Shown: piece after piece, positions 36,461-44,918 of the stretch | Position numbering within the stretch: the stretch's first letter is position 1 | Layout of the letters: each line of letters begins with the position of its first letter | Assembly: GCA_000751555.1 (NCBI GenBank) | Contig: CCEZ01000074.1 | Location: forward strand, 1-64,000 | DNA length: 64,000 nt | Direction of reading: 5' to 3' | Origin: Anaerosalibacter massiliensis | GTDB taxonomy: Bacteria; Bacillota; Clostridia; Tissierellales; Sporanaerobacteraceae | Made by a program: the position numbers and the translations under genes | The notes under the pieces: model-generated | The model's database searches: none | What the model saw: the letters and a program-made list of their open reading frames with translations, nothing else | What the model was told of the DNA's origin: nothing

Positions 36461-37177
36461 AGGTATTAAAGGAAGAAGTATTATGAAAATATTAAATTTT
36501 TTGTAGGAGGGTACTTAAAATTTGCTCGAAAAGATGTGTTTACTTTATTGAGATAAGTCCTAGGGAGGGGTTATAGCATGAAAGAAACAAAAGATATGTT
36601 TTCAAAATTGGAGTGTATTTTAAAAAGGTTAGAATGTATTAGAAATAAAAAAAATATAGAATCTTTAGGAACAATGTTTGAGTCTGATGGTTATCTATAT
36701 TATTATGATACAGGTACTGGAAAAGTTATTAATGTAGATTATGATATAAATAAAATTATTAAAAGACTATTTACATATGAAGATAATGTAGATTCTTTTA
36801 TAAAATATATGAAAGATGAAGGTATAAGTAATGAAAAGCTTAGAGAATTTATAGAATTTGTATATGAAGAAGATTTACTAAAGGGTGTAGATATAAATAA
36901 TTTATATACGGTTGAGTATTTACAATATGTTAAAAATCAAGTAAACAATAATTGTGGACAGTTAATTTTAGAGCTTACTGGACGATGCAACTTAAGATGT
37001 AAATATTGTATTTATAATGATTCATATGAGAATATGAGAAATTTTAATTGTAATGATATGACTACTGATGTAATAAGGAAAGCAATAGATTATGTAAAAG
37101 AGCTGGATAGGCTACAATAAACTAGACAATAAAAATAAGGTCATGTAAACTAATAATAGAAAAAGGAGAGAGTTTAT

Positions 37178-37462
37178 ATGACAAAGAGAGAAAGAAGAAC
37201 CTATACCCCTGAATTCAAAGAACAAATGGTAAAACTATTTGAAAGTGGTAAGCCTAAGAAAGATATTATGGCTGAATATGACTTAACACCTACTGCTTTC
37301 AATACCTGGATAAAAAGAAGTCAAACTACTGGATCTTTTAAGGAAAAAGATAATCGTTCCCCAGAAGAAAATGAACTAATAAAGTTAAGGAAAGAAAATC
37401 AACAATTAAAGATGGAGAATGATATTTTAAAGCAAGCAGCGCTGATATTAGGACGAAAGTAA
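37178..37462 (+). CDS. IS3-family transposase OrfA (helix-turn-helix)
   Basis: A 94-aa protein: an HTH_Tnp_1 domain (RRTYTPEFKEQMVKLFESGK, YDLTPTAFNTWIKR) followed by a leucine-zipper-like coil (ENELIKLRKENQQLKMEND). AAAAGGAGAG precedes the ATG. It binds the IS ends and, by frameshifting, supplies the N-terminus of the OrfAB transposase. The final codons read CGA AAG TAA; A_AAG just before the stop is a plausible -1 slip site into orfB. Confidence 0.93.
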   Translation: MTKRERRTYTPEFKEQMVKLFESGKPKKDIMAEYDLTPTAFNTWIKRSQTTGSFKEKDNRSPEENELIKLRKENQQLKMENDILKQAALILGRK

Positions 37463-37464
37463 AT

Positions 37465-38298
37465 GTGATAAAAAGCAATGCTCACAAATACAGTATATCA
37501 GCAATGTGTAAAGTCCTACAAATCCCTAGAAGTACCTATTATTATGAATCAAAAGCAAAAGAATCTACAGATGAAATAACACCTAAAGTAATAGAAATAT
37601 TTAAAGCGAGTAGAAATAACTATGGTACTAGAAAAATTAAAGTCGAGCTTAAAAAAGCAGGCTATATAGTATCTAGAAGAAAAATAGGTAGAATAATGAA
37701 GCAAAATGGCTTAGTATCAAACTATACGGTTGCTCAGTATAAGTCTTATGTGGATAAATGTAATGAATCAAAAATTGCTAATGAACTAAATAGAGAGTTT
37801 AATACAGATGAACCGTACGCAGCTGTAGTCAGTGATTTAACATACCTTAGAGTTAATAAAAGATGGAACTATGTATGTTTATTAGTTGACCTATTTAATA
37901 GAGAAATAATTGGTTATAGTGCTGGCCCTAATAAAGATGCACCTCTAGTTTATAGAGCCTTTGCAAAGGTTAAAACTAGATTAAATGATATTACACTATT
38001 TCATACAGATCGAGGCAACGAATTCAAAAACAAAATAATAGACGAAGTTCTGGATACTTTTAAAATTAAGCGTTCATTAAGCATGAAAGGCTGTCCCTAT
38101 GATAATGCTGTAGCTGAAGCTACATTCAAGATATTTAAAACTGAATTCGCTAATAACTATCATTTTGAAAGCTTAGAACAGTTAGAAATTATGTTAGCTG
38201 ACTATGTAAATTGGTTCAACAATATTAGGATTCATTCAACTTTAGGGTATTTGAGTCCTAAAGAATATAAATTACATAACCTTAAAAAAACTGTCTAA
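37465..38298 (+). CDS. IS3-family transposase OrfB (DDE integrase core)
   Basis: A 277-aa rve-type transposase core. An HTH_21 region (YGTRKIKVELKKAGY) precedes the DDE domain: Asp in VVSDLTYLRV, Asp in FHTDRGNEF and Glu in NAVAEATFKIFKTE. The C-terminus WFNNIRIHSTLGYLSPKEY is typical of IS3 members. It lies in the -1 frame relative to orfA and begins at GTG three bases after the orfA stop; the active enzyme is normally an OrfAB fusion. All catalytic residues are intact, so the element may still move. Confidence 0.95.
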   Translation: MIKSNAHKYSISAMCKVLQIPRSTYYYESKAKESTDEITPKVIEIFKASRNNYGTRKIKVELKKAGYIVSRRKIGRIMKQNGLVSNYTVAQYKSYVDKCNESKIANELNREFNTDEPYAAVVSDLTYLRVNKRWNYVCLLVDLFNREIIGYSAGPNKDAPLVYRAFAKVKTRLNDITLFHTDRGNEFKNKIIDEVLDTFKIKRSLSMKGCPYDNAVAEATFKIFKTEFANNYHFESLEQLEIMLADYVNWFNNIRIHSTLGYLSPKEYKLHNLKKTV

Positions 38299-39386
38299 AT
38301 AAGTGTTGACAATCCAAGCATTCTAAAGATGAGGTTGATATAACATTTTATGGAGGAGAGCCACTACTTAGATTTGAAGAAATGAAGTATGCAATAGAAT
38401 ATGCTAAAGAAACTATAAGAGATAAAGTTATAAGCTATGGCTTTACAACTAATTTAACACTTCTTAATGAAAAAATAGCTAAATATCTTGCAAGTGTTGG
38501 AAATATGCATATTCTTTGTAGTATAGATGGCCCAGAAGATGTTCATGATAGATGTAGAGTTTTTAAAAATGGAGAAGGGACTCACAAGCAAGTAATGAAA
38601 AATTTTGATATATTAGTGAATGCTTTTAAAAATGTAAAAAACAGTACTGTAAAAGTCAATAGTGTATTGACACCACCATTTACTTTTGAAAAAATGAATT
38701 ACATAAATAATTATTTTAATAAATATAAAAATAAAATTAAAGATTTTTCGGTAGAGATAACATACCCTGTAGATGGATCATTACCTGAAGAGTTTTATGA
38801 TGAAACATTACAAGTATCCAATGTGATAGATAGATGGAATAAAGACTCTTTTTATAAGAAATATGATACGTGTATAAATGAGGAGATGGTCTGGAAAGAT
38901 TTATTTAGAATACATAATCGTCTTATAACACAACAAGCATCAAATTGGGTACCATTTAATGCTTGTTGTGTACCAGGAGCGAGAAGGATATATGTAGATA
39001 CTAAAGGATATATCTATCCTTGCGAAAGAATAGGGAAAGCTCCTATACTTGGTCATGTAGACTATGGAATTAAATTAGATGAGTTATTAAAAAACTATAT
39101 TATTGATTATTCTAAGAAATCTATTGATAGTTGTAAAAATTGTTGGGCTGTAAAAATGTGTCCTATATGCTATGTAAACAGAATGACTGAAAAAGAAATA
39201 TCAGAAAAAGCTCATTTAAATTGTGAACTTTATAGACAAGCAATAAAATCTGATTTGAGTTTTTATCATAGTATGTTAAATAATAACCCAGAACGTTTAA
39301 AAAAGATAAATGAAATATCATACTATTAATAAGATTTTAATCTTCAAAATTAAAATAAATATCAAAAGAAAAGGGAGGAATATTTA

Positions 39387-39596
39387 ATGATTAAAGTTGT
39401 TAATCCATTTGAAAGAAAAATAGCTAAGGAGGATGATATTTCAGCAAACAAATGTTGTTGTATTTGTAATAGTGGAAGTGCAGGATCTAAAGCTTGGGCA
39501 TTATTACCGGGTACATTTAATTGTAGTTGTAACTGTAATTCTTCAAATGCAAATAAGAGTGCTAATCATACGAAAGCTTATAATGGATGCTACTAA
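39387..39596 (+). CDS. Cys-rich RiPP precursor peptide
   Basis: A 69-aa peptide with a charged, cysteine-free N-terminal leader (~1-22, VNPFERKIAKEDDIS) and a core with eight cysteines: C23, C24, C25, C27 (CCCIC), then C46, C48, C50 (CSCNC) and C68 in the last two residues. The core is also rich in Ser, Asn, Gly and Ala, the usual acceptors for radical SAM thioether crosslinks. AAAGGGAGGA precedes the ATG. It follows the broken maturase by 57 bp and is followed by a strong palindrome. It resembles clostridial ranthipeptide/sactipeptide precursors; the exact family is uncertain. Confidence 0.85.
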   Translation: MIKVVNPFERKIAKEDDISANKCCCICNSGSAGSKAWALLPGTFNCSCNCNSSNANKSANHTKAYNGCY

Positions 39597-39604
39597 TTGA
39601 AAAA

Positions 39605-39646
39605 CCAAATAATTAGGATAGTTATATAACTATCCTAATTATTTGG
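39605..39646 (+). terminator. 21-bp perfect palindrome after the precursor gene
   Basis: Arms of 21 bp pair perfectly around GTTATATAAC. The 3' side is followed by CTATATAAAAAAC rather than a T-run. It sits directly after the precursor and before the peptidase/exporter genes, where an attenuator would allow much more precursor than enzyme mRNA. Confidence 0.65.
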
Positions 39647-39694
39647 CTATATAAAAAACTACACACTGGTATTATATTGAAATTAGGTGGAAAT

Positions 39695-40075
39695 ATGGAG
39701 AAGAATATTGAGGTTATATATGATTCTGATTTGAATGATTACCATTTTATTTATATAGTTGATAAAGGTAAGAACAATGAAAAGTTGGGTTATGATGGGA
39801 TTTCTCATTTGATAGAACACATAATACTAATTCTTTTAGAAGAAAAGGAATATAAAGCCATTTTGAGAGGTAGAACAGGTTTTTATTATTGTTTATATAA
39901 TTGGACAACATATTCATATGAAGAAGGCATAAAAATATTAAATGAAATTAATCAAATAATAGAAAAGATTAAAACTAATGAATTGAATTTCGATAAACAA
40001 TTAGAAAAAGCTAAAAAAGAAGTGATAGAAGAATGTATAGATTATAGTAAGAAAAAATTAAGCGTAAAAAAATAG
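39695..40075 (+). CDS. M16-type zinc peptidase, N-terminal portion
   Basis: A 126-aa frame carrying the inverted zinc motif HLIEH (residues 38-42) of M16 (insulinase/PqqF-like) peptidases and the expected downstream glutamate (E112 or E113, EVIEECIDY). All metal ligands are thus in this short frame. It stops at TAG 40073-40075 immediately after an A7 run (40066-40072); the -1 frame continues the family sequence without break to 40842. AGGTGG four bases before ATG 39695 decides the start. In subtilosin-like clusters M16 proteins process the precursor, so this is the likely leader peptidase. Confidence 0.7.
   Translation: MEKNIEVIYDSDLNDYHFIYIVDKGKNNEKLGYDGISHLIEHIILILLEEKEYKAILRGRTGFYYCLYNWTTYSYEEGIKILNEINQIIEKIKTNELNFDKQLEKAKKEVIEECIDYSKKKLSVKK
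40066..40075 (+). other. A7 slippery tract before an in-frame stop
   Basis: In the frame of the N-terminal part the codons are GTA AAA AAA TAG, so bases 40066-40072 form the heptamer A_AAA_AAA, a classic -1 slip site. A shift of -1 reads on as ATA GTT AAA into the second half, giving a 382-aa fusion. The alternatives are a contingency tract, a decayed gene or a read error of one A. Confidence 0.55.
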
Positions 40076-40113
40076 TTAAATCTATTAAGGGAAAAAATTA
40101 TACTGGTTTTCCA

Positions 40114-40842
40114 GTGGGGAATGTTATAAATATATCAAAAATAAATCAAAAAGATATAGTTGATTTTATAAAAAATAATTATACAGATATTAGTGTAGCT
40201 ATTATATCATCAGATGAAAATATAAGCTATAATAGTTTTGATGTTGAAGTAGATAAAATAGATACTTATAAAGAGGATATAGTTAATATTAATGATGGAA
40301 TTAATATTAATATTGAGAATATGAATTTTATAGGAAATAAAATTACTCTATTAATTAAAAGTAAGATAAGCCAAACTTTTTTAGAATCCATACTTGAAAT
40401 GTTTATAATGACATATTTATGTATAGGATTGAGTAAAAATTTAGATGATTTGATTACAATAGAATATGAAAAACTTATATTAGGAAAAAATGAAAAATAT
40501 TTATTGATATATTTAGGTAGTAAGAGTGCAATGAAATTTTTAGTTAATAACAAAAGAATAGATAATGAATGTATATTCTCACATATTTTTAATAGAAAGA
40601 ATTTTGATATAACAAAAAAAGCAATATTAAATATATATAAATGTGAGAATCAAATAAGAGATTTTGATGAAAGATATTTGAAAGATATATGTAATTTATT
40701 GACAATCAATGAGCATGAATACTATATAATTAATAACACCAGTAGACTAGTTAGGATATTACAACAGTTAACTTATGAAGAAGTTATGATGATTATATTT
40801 CAAATTATAAAATTAAATTATGAGATGAAGGTATATGATTAA
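40114..40842 (+). CDS. M16-type peptidase, C-terminal portion (-1 frame)
   Basis: The frame is open from 40051; the first possible start in it is GTG 40114, which has no good ribosome site, so it is likely made only by frameshift from the upstream part. The join reads NYTGFPVGNVINISKINQKDIVDF, in pieces resembling the conserved M16 stretch after the zinc domain (a glycine-rich HPYG-like segment and then a helix). The following ~200 residues are poorly conserved and resemble the non-catalytic M16 half. The end overlaps the ABC exporter start by 8 nt. Confidence 0.6.
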   Translation: MGNVINISKINQKDIVDFIKNNYTDISVAIISSDENISYNSFDVEVDKIDTYKEDIVNINDGININIENMNFIGNKITLLIKSKISQTFLESILEMFIMTYLCIGLSKNLDDLITIEYEKLILGKNEKYLLIYLGSKSAMKFLVNNKRIDNECIFSHIFNRKNFDITKKAILNIYKCENQIRDFDERYLKDICNLLTINEHEYYIINNTSRLVRILQQLTYEEVMMIIFQIIKLNYEMKVYD

Positions 40843-42673
40843 TATGGATATAAAAAATGCATTAAAGATTTTTAAACATACATTAATAATTTTATGGAAC
40901 TCATCAAAGATTAGTTTTATTTTATTATTTATTTTTTCAATGTTATCTGGACTTCCCGCAATTTTTAATGCGTATTTAGGGAAACAGTTAATAGATACTA
41001 TTGTCAATATTATACAAAACAGAAATATGGTTATTACTCCTTTAATTACAATAGGCGTTATGTATTTAGCTATATATTTAATTGAAAATCTAATTGTAAG
41101 TATAACTCAATATGTAAATGAAATATATTCATCTTATATAGATAAATATATTTCTATAGAGTTACTTGAAGCGTTAAATAGTATGGAGATGAAAGATGTA
41201 GAAAATACTAAAGTACATAATGAATTAGAAAAAGCTAATAATGAATCTGCAATAAGGAGTATGAATATACTAAATCAATTAATACAGTTATTAAAAAATT
41301 CAACAACATTACTGGGCATGATTGCAATATTGTTGAATTTTAATATATTAATTGTTATTATTTTAACTTTTTCAACAATTCCTCTTATAATGTTAAACTA
41401 TAAAAATATGAATAAACTTTATGAAGTTTATAATAAAAGATTTGAAAAGGTTAGATTTGCTAATTATATTAGGAGTCTTTCAGTTGAAGCTGAAAACTTC
41501 AAGGAAATAAAGATATTTAACAATTTAAAGTATTTAAAAAGCATCATATTAAGTATTTTAAATAAAAATATAAGAGAAGATAAGAAAATAAAAAGAGTCT
41601 TAATTGCAAAAAGTTTTATTATTGAAAGTATAGATATTACAATTGCTCTTGTTATAAAAGGCTATATTATAATAAAAGGTACGTTACATTATGATAGTGT
41701 AGGTAAAATTATGATGAATACAAAAATAGTTACAAATATAAAAGATAATTTAGGTAATATTTTATCAATTGCATCATCAATGTATGAAGATTGTTTATAT
41801 TTACAAGGGTTAAATAATATAAAACAAATTAAAAATAAACGTGAGCAACAAAATAAAGGAAAAATTTATTTGGGCGAAAAAGATACAATTAGTAGAATAG
41901 AACTAATTAATGTATCTTTTAAATATCCTGGAAGTAATGAATATGTATTAAAAGATATAAATATTTGTTTTAAAAAAGGGGTTACATATTCTTTGGTAGG
42001 TTTAAACGGTTCTGGAAAAACAACTTTGGTAAAGTTGATATTAGGACTTTATGCACCACAAGAAGGAAAAATTTTAATAAATGGCATTGAAATTAATGAA
42101 TATGATAAAATTTCATTATTTAAAAAAATGAGTGTAGTATTTCAAGATTATGTAAAGTATCCCTTAACAATACGAGAAAATATTGGATTAGGAGATATAA
42201 GTAAGGTAAATGACATTAATAGCATAGTAGAATCAGCAAAGTTAACAGGAGCTCATAAATTTATTCATAAATTACCTAATGAATATGAAGAAACACTGAG
42301 AAAAGGTTGGAAAGACAATATAGATTTATCTGAAGGGCAATGGCAAAAAATAGCTATTTCAAGGGCGACTCTTAGAAAATGCGAAATATTAGTATTAGAT
42401 GAACCAACATCTTCTTTAGATCCAGAGTCTGAATATGAAATATTTAACACGATTAAATCATTTAGAGGAAATGGAATAAATATATTGATAACACATAGAT
42501 TTACAAACATTAGTTTAGCAGATATAATTATAGTTTTAGAGGATGGTTTAGTAAAAGAAAAAGGAACTCATAAAGAATTATTAGAAGAAAATGGGGTTTA
42601 CAGTAAACTATATAATATACAACAGGAAATGTTATTAAATCCGCAAAAATTAGTAAGTGATCAAAGTATATAA
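40835..42673 (+). CDS. ABC exporter, fused membrane and ATPase domains
   Basis: A 612-aa half-transporter: six hydrophobic helices in the first ~330 residues, then an ATPase with Walker A GLNGSGKTT, Q-loop VVFQDY, signature LSEGQWQ and Walker B EILVLDEPTSSLD, plus H-loop ITHRF. The LSEGQWQ form is typical of lanthipeptide/RiPP exporters. There is no N-terminal C39 peptidase domain, so leader removal must be done by another protein, fitting the M16 gene upstream. It overlaps that gene by 8 nt. Confidence 0.88.
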   Translation: MINMDIKNALKIFKHTLIILWNSSKISFILLFIFSMLSGLPAIFNAYLGKQLIDTIVNIIQNRNMVITPLITIGVMYLAIYLIENLIVSITQYVNEIYSSYIDKYISIELLEALNSMEMKDVENTKVHNELEKANNESAIRSMNILNQLIQLLKNSTTLLGMIAILLNFNILIVIILTFSTIPLIMLNYKNMNKLYEVYNKRFEKVRFANYIRSLSVEAENFKEIKIFNNLKYLKSIILSILNKNIREDKKIKRVLIAKSFIIESIDITIALVIKGYIIIKGTLHYDSVGKIMMNTKIVTNIKDNLGNILSIASSMYEDCLYLQGLNNIKQIKNKREQQNKGKIYLGEKDTISRIELINVSFKYPGSNEYVLKDINICFKKGVTYSLVGLNGSGKTTLVKLILGLYAPQEGKILINGIEINEYDKISLFKKMSVVFQDYVKYPLTIRENIGLGDISKVNDINSIVESAKLTGAHKFIHKLPNEYEETLRKGWKDNIDLSEGQWQKIAISRATLRKCEILVLDEPTSSLDPESEYEIFNTIKSFRGNGINILITHRFTNISLADIIIVLEDGLVKEKGTHKELLEENGVYSKLYNIQQEMLLNPQKLVSDQSI

Positions 42674-42832
42674 TCTATATAATGTTTTATTTAATAAATT
42701 GGTTTGTTGAATAACTATATATAGAATTATTCTATGAAGATATGTTTAAAAATTTCTAACATATTATTTGTGATTAGAAAAAATTTATTAGTTGAAAATA
42801 TTTTAATTTAATAGTTGGAGGAGGGAATATAA

Positions 42833-43702
42833 ATGGAACTTAAATTAGAAAATGTTAATAAAAAGTATAAGAATAAACACGCAATCAAAGATGTAAATTT
42901 AAATCTAGGTTATGGTGTTTATGGATTGCTTGGTGAAAATGGAGCAGGGAAGTCTACTCTTATGAGAATATTGTGTACTGTGGATCGTCAAACATCAGGG
43001 GAAATCTTATTTAATAATGAAGATATTTTTAAACTTGGCGATAAGTACAGAGAGCTAATAGGTTATATGCCTCAAGAGTATGGAGTTTTTCCTAGTTTCA
43101 CAGCAAGGGATTATTTAGAATATATAGGATATCTAAAAGGTTTAACATTGAAAGAATTAAGTAGGAAAGTACCAGAAGTTTTAGAATTTGTAAATTTATT
43201 AGATGTAGAGAACAATAAAGTGAAGACATTTTCGGGTGGTATGAAAAGAAGACTTGGCATAGCACAAGCTATAATAAATGATCCTAAAATTCTTATACTA
43301 GATGAGCCAACAGCAGGACTTGATCCAAAGGAAAGAATAAGATTTTCAAATATTATAAGTGATATGTCAAAAGATAAGCTAGTCATTTTGTCAACCCATA
43401 TAGTTTCAGATATTGAATCTATAGCTACAAATTTAATTATTTTAACAAAAGGAAAAATTAAGGAAGTGGAAAAGATAGATAAATTAGTAAACAAATTGAA
43501 CAATATTGTGTGGGAAGTTTTAGTAGATCAACAAAAATTTTCTTATATAGAGAAGAACTATACAGTGGTTAGAATTAAACAACAAAATGGAAAAATATTG
43601 GTACGTTGTGTAGGAAAAAATGTAGAAGTTGAAGACAAGAAAAAAGTAAAGCCTACTCTTGAAGATTACTATATGTACATAGGGGGCAGGACTAATGGAT
43701 AA
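42833..43702 (+). CDS. ABC transporter ATP-binding protein (BcrA-like)
   Basis: A 289-aa ATPase: Walker A GENGAGKST, signature FSGGMKRRLGIAQ, Walker B KILILDEPTAGLD and STHIV. It ends in a ~70-aa tail typical of ABC-2 antibiotic exporters. GGAGGAGGG precedes the ATG. The two permease genes follow, the first overlapping by 8 nt, so this is a three-gene unit, likely self-immunity or a second export route. The 159-bp gap before it suggests its own promoter, but none is convincing. Confidence 0.9.
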   Translation: MELKLENVNKKYKNKHAIKDVNLNLGYGVYGLLGENGAGKSTLMRILCTVDRQTSGEILFNNEDIFKLGDKYRELIGYMPQEYGVFPSFTARDYLEYIGYLKGLTLKELSRKVPEVLEFVNLLDVENNKVKTFSGGMKRRLGIAQAIINDPKILILDEPTAGLDPKERIRFSNIISDMSKDKLVILSTHIVSDIESIATNLIILTKGKIKEVEKIDKLVNKLNNIVWEVLVDQQKFSYIEKNYTVVRIKQQNGKILVRCVGKNVEVEDKKKVKPTLEDYYMYIGGRTNG

Positions 43703-44897
43703 ATTATTTTTATGGGAATGGAAAAAAACTAAAAAATTAACATTATGTTTTACATGTTTGATTTTTTTATTTATTATGTTTATGATTATTAATGTGGAAA
43801 CTAATAGAATTAGTTGGACTGATAGTAATGGGAAGTCACTAAGTGGAAAAGCTGCTGTAGAAGCTAAGATTGCAACTGTATCTAAAATTGAAGGAAAAGT
43901 TGCACCTGAAAAACTAATTAATTGTGTAAATGAATATAAGAAAGTTTATAAAAAGGGGAAGATAGAAGATACAAAAGAATATGGAAAATATATTGAACCT
44001 TATCAAGATTATATTTATAGAATGATACTCCGAATATATGATGATGGAAATTCAGCATTTGACCAAGTATTAATTAACCTATCTGATAATCAATTGAATA
44101 ATTTTTATTCTAATTGGAGTAAAGCTGCAATTAGAGAAAGTGGAGTAAATAAAAATAGCAAATTACATACCACATTAGAAAACAAAGCTAAAAAAGTAGA
44201 TAAACCTTTTATTTATGAATATAATGATGGACTGTATTATTTAATTTTACAATTTAAAGATATAATTATGTGGGTATTTATTATAATTGCAATTGCACTT
44301 AGTTCGATTTTTAGCAAAGATGATTTAAGAGGGTTAGAAGAAGTTTCTATGTCTACTAAATATGGTAGGGAAAAGTTAACTGTTGGGAAATTAAAATATG
44401 GAATATTTTTATCGATTATAATATATATACTATCTTTATTAGTTATAAATATAGTAGTTGGAAGTATATATACTTTTAAAGGTGGTAATACCTCTATTCA
44501 ATTGGTATATTCTAGAACACTGTGGAATACTTCCATAGGAAAGGGGTATTTATTGTTAATATTACTTGGACTGCTAGCTACAATAACTACGGCTTTATTT
44601 GTTATGTATATTTCTGTTAAATCACGTAAATCTAAATTATCTTTATTACTCTCAATTGGATTAACTTTTATACCTAATATTTTTCTAACCAATATTAAAA
44701 ACACTTTTTTAACCCCAATACTAGGTATTATTCCTGTTAATCTAATTGATTCATCAATGGTTTTTGGCTCTAATATATTTTATGAGTTAGGATCATTCCA
44801 GTTTTCATATTTAATTATATCTGTAATATTATCTGTAGTTATGATATTTGTAACGATAAAAGGTATAAAAAAAGAAGTTATGAATTATAAATTATAA
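43695..44897 (+). CDS. ABC-2-type permease subunit 1
   Basis: A 400-aa membrane protein: one N-terminal helix (~13-34), a ~150-aa external domain, then five further helices from ~185 to the C-terminus. It shares EEVSMSTKYGREKLT with its neighbour's NEIILSTKFGKNKLT at the same position, so the two are diverged paralogues. It overlaps the ATPase gene by 8 nt (ATG inside GGATAA), implying coupling. Likely pairs with the next protein as a heterodimer channel. Function as immunity/export is by context. Confidence 0.8.
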   Translation: MDKLFLWEWKKTKKLTLCFTCLIFLFIMFMIINVETNRISWTDSNGKSLSGKAAVEAKIATVSKIEGKVAPEKLINCVNEYKKVYKKGKIEDTKEYGKYIEPYQDYIYRMILRIYDDGNSAFDQVLINLSDNQLNNFYSNWSKAAIRESGVNKNSKLHTTLENKAKKVDKPFIYEYNDGLYYLILQFKDIIMWVFIIIAIALSSIFSKDDLRGLEEVSMSTKYGREKLTVGKLKYGIFLSIIIYILSLLVINIVVGSIYTFKGGNTSIQLVYSRTLWNTSIGKGYLLLILLGLLATITTALFVMYISVKSRKSKLSLLLSIGLTFIPNIFLTNIKNTFLTPILGIIPVNLIDSSMVFGSNIFYELGSFQFSYLIISVILSVVMIFVTIKGIKKEVMNYKL

Positions 44898-44918
44898 AGG
44901 ATAAAAGGTGTAAAGCAT

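Larger units (their letters stand above)
37104..38316 (+). mobile_element. IS3-family insertion sequence, 1,213 bp
   Basis: The ends are imperfect 25-bp inverted repeats, 18/25 matching, both beginning TGGAT and ending their matched part in TAGACA; outer bases are TG...CA as in IS3 elements. A 3-bp AGC target duplication flanks it (37101-37103 and 38317-38319). It encodes overlapping-function orfA and orfB with a likely -1 frameshift between them. The clean restoration of the host gene frame on removal supports both ends. Confidence 0.95.
36578..39329 (+). pseudogene. radical SAM/SPASM peptide maturase, split by an IS3 element
   Basis: The N-terminal part (36578-37103) has a ~120-aa region of the type that binds precursor leaders (YLYYYDTGTGKVINVDYDI), then the radical SAM motif GRCNLRCKYC with C137, C141, C144. 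After the insertion the frame resumes at 38320 with ITFYGGEPLLRFEE (the GGEP motif) and ends in a SPASM-type cysteine region: NACCVPGARRI, YIYPCERIG, CKNCWAVKMCPICYV. Removing bases 37104-38319 gives one open frame of 511 codons, joining VKE to HSKDEVD. The open stretch from 38382 is only its tail. Resembles the clostridial Cys-rich-peptide maturases. As it stands the protein cannot be made whole. Confidence 0.93.

Noticed and set aside
38306-38344. TTGACA at the right end of the IS, which might make an outward promoter for the precursor gene
   Set aside because: No -10 hexamer lies at a suitable distance; the nearest TATAAC is 27 bp away. The IS end may still carry a -35 box, but a hybrid promoter cannot be claimed.
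38382-39329. Stand-alone 315-aa SPASM protein after the IS
   Set aside because: The frame is open upstream to 38320 and joins exactly to the N-terminal half on removal of the IS; there is no ribosome site before 38382.
42674-42832. Extra small gene or promoter between the exporter and the ABC ATPase
   Set aside because: Only a 10-codon frame is present and no -35/-10 pair with proper spacing could be identified.
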